A stretch of 12,596 bases of DNA from contig DCIO01000120.1 in assembly GCA_002315885.1 (NCBI GenBank), positions 38,196 through 50,791 on the forward strand, given 5' to 3'. The notes under the pieces are model-generated. The model searched no databases, was not told where the DNA came from, and saw only the letters and a program-made list of their open reading frames with translations. Below are positions 1 through 5,981 of the stretch, one piece after another (position 1 is the first letter of the stretch; the number at the start of each line of letters is the position of its first letter). The DNA comes from Lentisphaeria bacterium UBA1724. GTDB taxonomy: Bacteria > Verrucomicrobiota > Lentisphaeria > Oligosphaerales > Oligosphaeraceae. Both the position numbers and the translations under genes were made by a program.

Positions 1-6
1 CCTACA

Positions 7-21
7 GGCGGCTCCGCCGCC
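7..21. repeat. Short GC-rich inverted repeat at window edge
   Basis: GGCGG (7-11) and CCGCC (17-21) are perfect inverted repeats around a 5-nt loop. The element lies about 80 bp beyond the stop codon of the GH130 gene and next to two copies of a 24-bp hairpin repeat, so it may belong to the same 3'-end cluster. It has no T tract, so it is not a typical intrinsic terminator. Bases 22-51 between it and the first repeat copy show nothing recognisable. Confidence 0.4.
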
Positions 22-51
22 CATCACCTTTCCGCGGTTCCTAGACTCTTC

Positions 52-75
52 CGACGGCGGGGACGCCGTCGCTAC
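52..75 (-). repeat. 24-bp hairpin repeat, copy 1
   Basis: Perfect 8-bp arms CGACGGCG (52-59) and CGCCGTCG (64-71) surround a GGGA loop and are followed by CTAC (72-75). The same 24 bases recur exactly at 81-104 and 4390-4413, all in the same orientation. Read on the minus strand, the direction in which the adjacent gene is transcribed, the element starts with GTAG and forms a hairpin with a TCCC loop. There is no T run after it, so it resembles a dispersed REP-like element or an RNA-stabilising 3' hairpin more than a simple terminator. Confidence 0.8.
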
Positions 76-80
76 TTCCC

Positions 81-104
81 CGACGGCGGGGACGCCGTCG
101 CTAC
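81..104 (-). repeat. 24-bp hairpin repeat, copy 2, containing the GH130 stop codon
   Basis: This copy is identical to 52-75 and lies in tandem with it (29-bp period, 5-bp spacer). Its arms are 81-88 and 93-100 with loop 89-92. The minus-strand GTAG that opens the element includes the TAG stop codon of the GH130 gene (101-103), so coding sequence and repeat join directly. Confidence 0.8.
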
Positions 105-1180
105 TCTCCGTCCCAATCGCCGATACGGAAGGGCACCACGGCGCGGTCGGCCAGGCGTTTGGCGGGTTCCATATTCTGGAAGAGTTCCGTCAGATTCATG
201 GTAGCCAGGCAGGTATTTGCGTCACCTGCGCCGTAGAAGACCATGAGTTCTTCGGCATTTTTGGGATTGATGATGGCGCCCACGGGGAAGATGGTGTCTT
301 CCACCCAGATGCCCTCGTAGCCCGTTTCGTAGGGTGCTTCTGCCACGATAAGTGGTTTCTTGGTGATGGCGACAAGCTTTGTGGGGTCCTCCTTGTCAAA
401 GAGTGCGGCGCCGCAGGTGTAGCGCTTGCACCACTCCTTGCTGGCCAGTGTCTCCCGCTTGCGATCGGGATCAATGTCCACCGCATGGAAGATGAGAAGC
501 CACCCCTTGTCGGTCTTGATGGGTGGTGCGCCTGCGCCAATCTTGGCATTTGCCCAAGGAACATCTTCGCAGCCCAGGAAGAGCTCCTGCTCGCCCCAGT
601 ATTTCAGATCGGGTGAGAAGGCATACCAGACATGGAAGGGCTCGCCCCACTGATTGGAGGGACGCTCCAGACGCATATACTTCCCGTTGATCTTCTCGGG
701 GAAAAGCACCATGTTGCGCTGCTGGGGAATTCCCAGATTCACCACATCGAAATCCACGCCCTTCCCGCGCCACTTGGCGATGCCGGGACGCTCGGAATGC
801 TGGTTCTCAAAACAGAAGGTCAGGTAGAGCTCGCCCTCCAGGACGGTCAGGCGGGAATCCACCACCCAGGGCAGCAGCTTGCCATTGTAGTGCACCCGCA
901 TCAACTCGGGCTCCATTTCCCAGTGGATGCCATCGTCACTCCAGCCCATGCCCGTGCCCATATTCAGGGCGGGACGGCTGAACTTTTCGTCAAAGAAGTC
1001 CACCCGTGGCGCGATGACGAAACGGCCATTGAAGAAATTCACGCCCGCATTGAAGACGAAGGACGCGGGATAAGGCACGTCATTTTTGGTGAGGATGGGA
1101 TTTCCCTCATAGCGATGGACGATGGGATTGGAATGGAATTCACCCTTGAGAGTCGGGATGTCCTTGAATGGATTTCTCAT
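101..1180 (-). CDS. GH130 family glycoside phosphorylase (probable beta-mannoside phosphorylase)
   Basis: A 359-residue five-bladed beta-propeller enzyme of family GH130. These enzymes cleave beta-mannosides, mostly with phosphate, to give alpha-mannose 1-phosphate and a shortened glycan. Visible marks are RYEGNPIL (23-30), VFNAGV (42-47), the segment VDSRLTVLEGELYLTF whose D108 matches the catalytic acid Asp (the family usually has DPR, here DSR), LFPEKINGKY (159-168), GAGAPPIKTDKGWLLIFHAV (215-234) and the closing VFYGAGDANTCLATMNL (314-330). R155, R173, K222 and H232 sit where phosphorylases bind phosphate, which argues for phosphorolysis over hydrolysis (inferred by motif position). There is no signal peptide, so it is cytoplasmic. 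It begins 26 bp after the DUF4434 gene, probably in one operon. No Shine-Dalgarno sequence is seen; the start is preceded by an A run. Exact substrate unknown. Confidence 0.9.
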   Translation of the reverse strand: MRNPFKDIPTLKGEFHSNPIVHRYEGNPILTKNDVPYPASFVFNAGVNFFNGRFVIAPRVDFFDEKFSRPALNMGTGMGWSDDGIHWEMEPELMRVHYNGKLLPWVVDSRLTVLEGELYLTFCFENQHSERPGIAKWRGKGVDFDVVNLGIPQQRNMVLFPEKINGKYMRLERPSNQWGEPFHVWYAFSPDLKYWGEQELFLGCEDVPWANAKIGAGAPPIKTDKGWLLIFHAVDIDPDRKRETLASKEWCKRYTCGAALFDKEDPTKLVAITKKPLIVAEAPYETGYEGIWVEDTIFPVGAIINPKNAEELMVFYGAGDANTCLATMNLTELFQNMEPAKRLADRAVVPFRIGDWDGE

Positions 1181-1206
1181 TTTTTTGAGGAGAAAGTGGT
1201 TGCGGT

Positions 1207-2208
1207 TTACTTATCGTAGATTTCGTGGATGATCTCAGGATCCTTCCCGATGATTTCCAAATAGCGAGAGAGGAGTCGTCGTGCGGAACCCCATTCGGTA
1301 TTGGGGCTCATGCAGCTGAAGAACTCGTAGGTGATGATGCGTTCCACCAGGGGTGATGCCTCCTGGAGTTTCATGTAGAGCGTACGGTAGTCTGCCTGAC
1401 GGAAGACGCCGGGGGCCTCGCCGTGACCGGGGAACGGACGCTGGAAGGTCTCGATGTTGCTCCACAGCTCGATGCCGCAGCGCTTGAATAGTTCGCCCAC
1501 CTTGACGTACCACTCGGCCAGGTGGTTGTCCTCAATTTGACCGTAGTAGCAGGCAGGCGCGGCAATCTTGTCCTGAGGAGCACAGTAATCCAGCAACCCC
1601 GCCACACGCTCGTAGAAGTAACGGCCATAGATATCCACCCACTGGTCCACGGTATACTCCTGGCACATATTGCCGATAGGACCGCGGAATGAGGGAGACA
1701 TGAAGGTCTTCATCTGGGGATAATTTGCCCGCATATACTGCAGGACCTCCGTGCAGATGTCCAGGAAATTGAAGTGCCAGGGCAATGCCTCGAGAGTCAC
1801 ATAGAGCCCCTGGAAACAGGGATGCCCCATGTATTTGGCGACGGTGCGGTCGTAGTAGCGCTTGTTGTCATCCACCTCTTTCTTCCAATCGCCCAGGTGG
1901 AGATTGGTAATGCCCTGAGGCCCACCCAGGAAGAGACGCATGCCATATTTGTCCGCCAGACGGAAAACCATATCCAGGAGATTTTCATCCTCGGGCCAAG
2001 TGGTGGAACGGGGGTCTTCCGCGGAAAGACGGATACCCTCCTGTTCGCATTCGGTACGGATGACGAAAAGCTGGTCAATGCCAATGGCCTTCATCATCTG
2101 GAAATCCTGCTCCCATTCCCGCAACCCAGAATTCTGGATGCCAGTGTCGGAAATGAGCATATTCACGAAAGTGCCCGTGATAGGCTTGATTTGGACGTTT
2201 TTCAGCAT
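1207..2208 (-). CDS. DUF4434-family protein, putative TIM-barrel glycosidase
   Basis: A 333-residue protein that I recognise as DUF4434-like from its N-terminus: ITGTFVNMLISD (10-21), then EWEQDFQMMKAIGIDQLFVIRTECE (31-55), the first strands and helices of a TIM barrel. The family has no settled function but resembles clan-A-type glycoside hydrolases. Acidic residues are placed as in retaining barrels: E140 in YVTLEALPWHFN could be the acid/base, and E253 in LWSNIETFQRPFPG the nucleophile; E295 in ITYEFFSCM is another candidate. The N-terminus has no signal peptide or membrane segment, so it is probably cytoplasmic, unlike many secreted DUF4434 proteins. It precedes the GH130 phosphorylase by 26 bp and most likely works on the same glycan. 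The ATG at 2206-2208 has only a weak GAG upstream. The glycosidase role is inference; the family call is moderately firm. Confidence 0.78.
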   Translation of the reverse strand: MLKNVQIKPITGTFVNMLISDTGIQNSGLREWEQDFQMMKAIGIDQLFVIRTECEQEGIRLSAEDPRSTTWPEDENLLDMVFRLADKYGMRLFLGGPQGITNLHLGDWKKEVDDNKRYYDRTVAKYMGHPCFQGLYVTLEALPWHFNFLDICTEVLQYMRANYPQMKTFMSPSFRGPIGNMCQEYTVDQWVDIYGRYFYERVAGLLDYCAPQDKIAAPACYYGQIEDNHLAEWYVKVGELFKRCGIELWSNIETFQRPFPGHGEAPGVFRQADYRTLYMKLQEASPLVERIITYEFFSCMSPNTEWGSARRLLSRYLEIIGKDPEIIHEIYDK

Positions 2209-2307
2209 GGTGTTACTCGCAGATATGACAATGAAGAAAAGAAGGAAACCGCCTTAAGATAACACAAGCTGAGGATACCGCACCATTTCGCAAGATTTGT
2301 GAACAAC
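2209..2307. other. Intergenic leader of the DUF4434-GH130 unit
   Basis: About 100 bp between the grpE-dnaJ terminator and the DUF4434 start codon. It must hold the promoter of the DUF4434-GH130 unit if that unit is independent. I see no convincing -35/-10 pair on the minus strand; the best -10-like element is TTATCT preceded by TG about 50 bp upstream of the ATG. No operator palindrome was found. Confidence 0.3.
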
Positions 2308-2340
2308 AAAAAAAGCCCGCAGGCAATTTTGTCTGCGGAC
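2308..2340 (-). terminator. Intrinsic terminator after dnaJ
   Basis: Read on the minus strand, an 8-bp stem GTCCGCAG (2340-2333) / CTGCGGGC (2322-2315), with one G-T pair, closes a 10-nt loop and is followed by seven Ts (2314-2308). It lies 77 bp beyond the dnaJ stop codon and before the DUF4434 gene, so it separates the chaperone unit from the carbohydrate unit. Confidence 0.9.
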
Positions 2341-2383
2341 TTGCGTGTCGGTGATTATGTCAAGCCAACCTAACCTCTCTCCC

Positions 2384-2418
2384 GATTCAGGATTCAAGAT
2401 TATTGAGAATTGAGAATT
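2384..2418. repeat. Degenerate heptad tandem repeat at the dnaJ 3' end
   Basis: Five contiguous 7-base units read on the plus strand: GATTCAG, GATTCAA, GATTATT, GAGAATT, GAGAATT. The last two are identical and the first two differ by one base. The array runs into the dnaJ stop codon (2417-2419). It resembles the short tandemly repeated heptads known from some bacterial intergenic regions; here it is short and partly degenerate, so chance cannot be excluded. Confidence 0.45.
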
Positions 2419-3580
2419 ACCCCTTTCGTGTCCAGCGGGCGGACTTTTTCTGGAAGGCAGCCTGCTTGGGATACTGTGATGAGCTGGAGGAGACCGCAGC
2501 GAATTCCTTCATCTTCTTGGTCTGTTCGCTGGAGAGGCTGGTGGGGATTTCCACCTGGATGACGATATACTCGTCACCGCGATTTCCGCCACGTGCATTT
2601 GGCATGCCCTTTCCTTTCACGCGGAATTTGGTGCCGCTCTGGACGCCTGCGGGAATCTTGATTTCCTCAGGACCCGTGATGGTGGGAACTGTGAGAGTTC
2701 CGCCCAGGACAGCCGTGGTGAAGGGGATAGGCACGATGCAGTAGAGGTCGTTGTTCTGACGTTCGAAGACATCGCTGGGACGCACACTGATGGAGACATA
2801 CAGGTCGCCATTGGCGCCACCCCGCAATCCCGCGGCACCCTGCCCTGCCAGACGCAGGCGGTTACCCGTGTCAATGCCTGCAGGGACGTGCACATCCAAA
2901 TGGCTGGTCTTGCGAACCGCGCCGGCGCCATTGCATTCCTTGCAGGGCTTCTCGATGATGACGCCCTGTCCATGGCAGTGACTGCAAGGCTGGCTCATGC
3001 TGAAGAAACCACGGGACTGGGTAATCTGGCCCGTGCCCTTGCAGGTAGGACAGGTCTTCTTGCTAGTCCCGGGTTCGCAACCCTCACCATTGCAGTGGGT
3101 GCACTTCTCAGTGCGCGGAATCTGAATCGTCTTATCAGCGCCAAAGACCGCATCCTCAAAGTCGATGGTCAATTCGTAAAGCAGGTCATCGCCAGGGACA
3201 GGGCCATTGCTGTTACGGCGACGTCTGCCGCCACCGAAGCCAAAGAGGTCCCCCAAGTCGAACCCCTCGCCACCACCTGCGCCACCGAACATCTGCGCGA
3301 AGATGTCCATGGGATCCATGCCAGGACCGCCTGCGCCACCCGCGCCACCGTGGGTAAAAGCATCGTGTCCCAGAGCATCATAACGCTGGCGCTTTTCGGG
3401 ATCGCTCAGTACCTGATAGGCGTTGTTGACCTCCTTGAACTTCTCTTCCGCTTCCTTGTCATCGGGATTGCGGTCAGGATGGTATTTCATGGCCAAGGTG
3501 CGGTAAGCCTTCTTCAGCTCATCCGCAGTGGCACTCTTGGAAACGCCTAGTACGCTGTAGTAATCTTGTGACTCGCTCAT
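2417..3580 (-). CDS. dnaJ: Chaperone protein DnaJ (Hsp40)
   Basis: DnaJ binds unfolded proteins and stimulates the ATPase of DnaK. The 387-residue protein has the full class-A layout: a J domain (about 1-72) with HPD at 34-36, a Gly/Phe-rich linker (about 77-118), four CxxCxGxG zinc-finger repeats at 160-167, 177-184, 199-206 and 213-220 forming two zinc centres, and the C-terminal substrate-binding and dimerisation domain. Length is normal for the family; the C-terminus (363-387) is Ser- and Lys-rich. A strong Shine-Dalgarno GGGAGGG (3595-3589) lies 8 bp before the ATG and fixes the start. The gene lies 26 bp after grpE and is followed by an intrinsic terminator, so grpE-dnaJ forms one unit; dnaK is not in the window. 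Confidence 0.98.
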   Translation of the reverse strand: MSESQDYYSVLGVSKSATADELKKAYRTLAMKYHPDRNPDDKEAEEKFKEVNNAYQVLSDPEKRQRYDALGHDAFTHGGAGGAGGPGMDPMDIFAQMFGGAGGGEGFDLGDLFGFGGGRRRRNSNGPVPGDDLLYELTIDFEDAVFGADKTIQIPRTEKCTHCNGEGCEPGTSKKTCPTCKGTGQITQSRGFFSMSQPCSHCHGQGVIIEKPCKECNGAGAVRKTSHLDVHVPAGIDTGNRLRLAGQGAAGLRGGANGDLYVSISVRPSDVFERQNNDLYCIVPIPFTTAVLGGTLTVPTITGPEEIKIPAGVQSGTKFRVKGKGMPNARGGNRGDEYIVIQVEIPTSLSSEQTKKMKEFAAVSSSSSQYPKQAAFQKKSARWTRKG

Positions 3581-3606
3581 AAGTCAAACCCTCCCGGGAA
3601 AAATCC

Positions 3607-4218
3607 CTATTTCTCCTCTGCAGGAGCGGCCTCCGCTTCGGGGGCTTTCGCTGGACCGCTGGAAACCACTACCACCGCAGGACGAAGGAGCTTCTCGCCC
3701 ACCTTGAAACCGGGCTTCCACTGGCGAATGACTGTCCCCTCGGGAATCTCATCGCTGGGCTCCGTGCCAACCGCCTGATGAAGCGCGGGATCAAACACCT
3801 GCCCCGTGGCATCCACCGCAGTCACGCCAAAGGAAGAAAAAGTCCGTTTCAATTCACCAAAAGTCATCTCGATACCCTGACGCAGAGACGCCACATCCTG
3901 GGCACTACGCGCCGCGTCCACCGCCATCTGCAACAAATCGTAGATGCCGACTACCTCCCCCAGCGTCCGCTGACGGGTGGATTCCTTCAGGTCATTCATC
4001 TCACGGGCCATGCGCTTCCGATAGTTTTCCTGCTCCGCCAAAGCACGGAGATAGTTGCCCTTCATCTCCGCCAATTGCTCTTCCAGAGTCGGAGCGGGCT
4101 TCTCTTCCTTCTTCTCGGAAGAGGCAGGCTCCTGCCCCTCAGGCTGAGGGGCCTCCTGCTGGACGGCTTCCTCCCCAGGGACTTCCTTCTTCAATTCTTC
4201 TTTCTCTTTATCAGACAT
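3607..4218 (-). CDS. grpE: Nucleotide exchange factor GrpE
   Basis: GrpE releases ADP from DnaK and completes the DnaK-DnaJ cycle. From the chosen start the protein has 203 residues: an acidic, low-complexity N-terminus (1-45, rich in Glu, Lys, Gln, Pro), a long helix that forms the dimer stalk (about 46-100, with NYLRALAEQENYRKRM), and the C-terminal beta domain with the signature FDPALHQAV (142-150) and RQWKPGFKVGEKLLRPAVVVV (165-185). The frame stays open upstream to 4332, but the ATG at 4216-4218 (MSDKEKEELK) is preferred because GGAGAG lies just upstream and because the upstream extension would read through the preceding terminator and does not resemble GrpE. It is followed 26 bp later by dnaJ. 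Confidence 0.96.
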   Translation of the reverse strand: MSDKEKEELKKEVPGEEAVQQEAPQPEGQEPASSEKKEEKPAPTLEEQLAEMKGNYLRALAEQENYRKRMAREMNDLKESTRQRTLGEVVGIYDLLQMAVDAARSAQDVASLRQGIEMTFGELKRTFSSFGVTAVDATGQVFDPALHQAVGTEPSDEIPEGTVIRQWKPGFKVGEKLLRPAVVVVSSGPAKAPEAEAAPAEEK

Positions 4219-4312
4219 AATTCTCTCCAAAAATGTTCGGAGCGCGACACAAAGACCGCGCCAAAGACTTGCTAAAAGCGGGAAATGAGACAAAACACGC
4301 CTCTTCTTTAGC
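4219..4312 (-). promoter_or_regulatory. Upstream region of grpE-dnaJ with inverted and direct repeats
   Basis: This stretch lies between the rpsA terminator and grpE and should hold the chaperone promoter. It contains an 8-bp inverted repeat, TTGCTAAA (4269-4276) and TTTAGCAA (4307-4314, touching the terminator T tract), separated by 30 bp, and a direct repeat CAAAGAC at 4250-4256 and 4262-4268 (12-bp period). No CIRCE element (TTAGCACTC-N9-GAGTGCTAA) and no clear sigma-32-type or sigma-70-type promoter was found. Whether the repeats bind a regulator is unknown. Confidence 0.35.
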
Positions 4313-4361
4313 AAAAAGAATGCCACCCCCACACAGGGTCACCCCTGGGGAGAGTGGCATT
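4313..4361 (-). terminator. Intrinsic terminator after rpsA
   Basis: Read on the minus strand, AATGCCAC (4361-4354) pairs with GTGGCATT (4326-4319). Inside the long loop a further hairpin CAGGG-GTGA-CCCTG (4347-4334) is capped by a GNRA-type GTGA loop, and C and G runs can extend the stem. The hairpin is followed by C and five Ts (4317-4313). On the plus strand it is followed by TTAATT, so activity in that direction would be weak. It ends the ilvE-sigma-manA-rpsA unit before grpE. Confidence 0.8.
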
Positions 4362-4365
4362 TTAA

Positions 4366-4384
4366 TTGCGACAATTTGTCGCAA
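4366..4384. repeat. Perfect 19-bp palindrome TTGCGACAATTTGTCGCAA
   Basis: Nine-base arms are perfectly complementary around one central T. The element lies between the 24-bp hairpin repeat (4390-4413) and the rpsA terminator (4313-4361). As RNA, a 9-bp arm pair with a one-base centre cannot fold completely, so a DNA-level role such as a protein binding site is at least as likely as a hairpin. I do not recognise the motif as the site of a known regulator. Confidence 0.7.
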
Positions 4385-4389
4385 CCGGT

Positions 4390-4413
4390 CGACGGCGGGG
4401 ACGCCGTCGCTAC
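4390..4413 (-). repeat. 24-bp hairpin repeat, copy 3, after rpsA
   Basis: Identical to the copies at 52-75 and 81-104 and in the same orientation; arms 4390-4397 and 4402-4409, loop GGGA, tail CTAC. In the direction of transcription it starts 9 bp after the rpsA stop codon. As with the other copies it sits at the 3' end of a minus-strand gene. Confidence 0.8.
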
Positions 4414-4422
4414 ACACCAGTC

Positions 4423-5919
4423 CTAGAGCTTCAGGTTGCCGAAGATATCACCCAGGGAGCCGAAGGACGCGGACGCGGTATCCTTAACCTCGTGCTGAGT
4501 GCTGTCCTCGTTATCGCCTGCGGCGGCTTCGGGAGTAGTCAGGGAGAGCTTGTTGCCATCCACGGACTTCACGATCACGCGAATCTTGGAATGGAGGGGA
4601 TACTTCTTGAACATCACCCGTTCCTTCATCACATTGTCGCCACCTTCCAGAGCAATCTGGCTGATATGCAGCAGACCAGTCTGCCCATTGGGCAACTTGA
4701 CGAAGAGGCCATAGGGAGCCTGGCGTTCCACTTCGCCCTCCAGGGTCTCGCCTGCGGTGGCGGCCACGACTTCCACCTGCTGCGCCTCAGTGGCGGTCAG
4801 TTCAGCGGCCTTTTCGCCACGGACCTTGGGCTCGCCAATGCAGAGTCCCACGCGCTTGGCGTCTTCCTTAATCTCCAGAATCGTGACTTCCACCTCGTCG
4901 CCTTCCTTGACAACTTCGGAGGGATGATTCACGCGATGGTCGGCACCCAACTGGGAGATGTGGGCCAGGCCATCCACACCAGGAGCAATACGGATGAAGG
5001 CGCCAAAGTCCGCCAGACGAGCGACAGTGCCCTTGTGCTTCGTGCCAACGGCAAATGCGGGATCCGCAATGAAGTTATCCCAGGGGCTGACGCCAGAGGC
5101 CTGCTTCAGGGAAAGGCCGATGCGTGCGCGCTGCTTGCCGTCGCCGGGCTCGTAGCTGACCACCTTCACCTGGATACGGTCGCCCACCTTGACCACGTCC
5201 TCGGGCTTTGCGCTGCGATCCCAGGAGAGTTCCCGATTGGGAACCAGCCCGTCCACGCCGCCCAGATCCACGAATGCGCCGTAGGGCTGGAGGGATGCCA
5301 CAGTGCCATAGAAGAGATCGCCCACCTGGATATTCGCCAGGAGCTTCTGACGCGTTTCCGCTTCCTGCTCTTCCAGGACGATACGACGGGAGACCACCAG
5401 CTTGTAGCCATCCTCGGCATACTCGGTGATACGGAAGGAGTAGCTCTGACCGATGTAGTCAGCGCTGTCGCGATGGACACCGCGGCCGTCAATCTGGCTG
5501 GCGGGGCAGAAAGCCTCGCTCTTGCCGATCTGGACTGCATAGCCCACTACCTTCTCGTCCTTCTTGCGCTCGGCAGTCACCTTGCCCTCGATGGGCATCT
5601 TGCTCTGGAAGGCCTCTTCCACGGCAGTGTCCACCTCGTGGATGGCACGACCACCCATCTGACGGCGCAACTTGATGCCGTCGGAATCACTCTCCGCCAC
5701 GAAAGCCTCGATGGTATCGCCAATCTTGACCGTCAGATTACCCTCGGGATCCGTAAAATCCTTCGCGTCCAGGACACCGTCCTGACGACCGCCCAGATTG
5801 ACAAAAATGGTGTCCTTCATGATGTCAATGATCTCTCCGGAGACCTTGTCACCCTTCTTCATGGACATATTGACCTGCATATTCTCGAACAGGTCTGCGA
5901 AACTACGCTCTTCAGACAT
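4423..5919 (-). CDS. rpsA: 30S ribosomal protein S1 (five S1 domains)
   Basis: S1 binds mRNA and brings it to the 30S subunit, which matters most for messages with weak or no Shine-Dalgarno sequence. The 498-residue protein has five S1/OB-fold repeats at about 22-88, 108-178, 198-272, 291-362 and 389-462. The third, fourth and fifth carry the classic pattern GxVxxxxxxGxFVxxxxxxGLxHxSxL, as in YGTVASLQPYGAFVDLGGVD and KGTVARLADFGAFIRIAPGVD. E. coli S1 has six domains; five-domain and shorter forms occur in other phyla. The tail (463-498) is acidic and then FGSLGDIFGNLKL. The ATG at 5917-5919 has no Shine-Dalgarno sequence, as is usual for rpsA. It lies 61 bp after manA and is followed by a repeat hairpin, a palindrome and a terminator. 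Confidence 0.93.
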   Translation of the reverse strand: MSEERSFADLFENMQVNMSMKKGDKVSGEIIDIMKDTIFVNLGGRQDGVLDAKDFTDPEGNLTVKIGDTIEAFVAESDSDGIKLRRQMGGRAIHEVDTAVEEAFQSKMPIEGKVTAERKKDEKVVGYAVQIGKSEAFCPASQIDGRGVHRDSADYIGQSYSFRITEYAEDGYKLVVSRRIVLEEQEAETRQKLLANIQVGDLFYGTVASLQPYGAFVDLGGVDGLVPNRELSWDRSAKPEDVVKVGDRIQVKVVSYEPGDGKQRARIGLSLKQASGVSPWDNFIADPAFAVGTKHKGTVARLADFGAFIRIAPGVDGLAHISQLGADHRVNHPSEVVKEGDEVEVTILEIKEDAKRVGLCIGEPKVRGEKAAELTATEAQQVEVVAATAGETLEGEVERQAPYGLFVKLPNGQTGLLHISQIALEGGDNVMKERVMFKKYPLHSKIRVIVKSVDGNKLSLTTPEAAAGDNEDSTQHEVKDTASASFGSLGDIFGNLKL

Positions 5920-5961
5920 AACAGAACTAATGTGTTGTTGGTTTTGGATTGCTTGGGAAAT

Positions 5962-5981
5962 GAAAGCCAGTTACGGCTTTC
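5962..5981 (-). other. Hairpin at the manA-rpsA junction
   Basis: GAAAGCC and GGCTTTC (7 bp) flank a 6-nt loop. The first base of the element in the minus-strand reading is the last base of the manA stop codon region, so the hairpin starts directly at the end of manA. It is followed by ATTTCCC and not by a T tract, so full termination is unlikely. It could be an attenuator, a processing site or a weak terminator that sets rpsA apart from manA. The remaining 40 bp up to rpsA show no clear promoter. Confidence 0.4.

Noticed and set aside
52..104. Two tandem hairpin repeats as a CRISPR array
   Set aside because: The spacer is only 5 bp, there are two units, the repeats are near-perfect palindromes throughout, and no cas gene is present.
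4219..4312. CIRCE element for HrcA control of grpE-dnaJ
   Set aside because: No TTAGCACTC-N9-GAGTGCTAA or close variant occurs; the inverted repeat present has different arms and a 30-bp spacer.
4219..4332. N-terminal extension of GrpE by 38 residues
   Set aside because: It would start inside the rpsA terminator hairpin, shows no GrpE resemblance, and the downstream ATG at 4218 has a good Shine-Dalgarno sequence.
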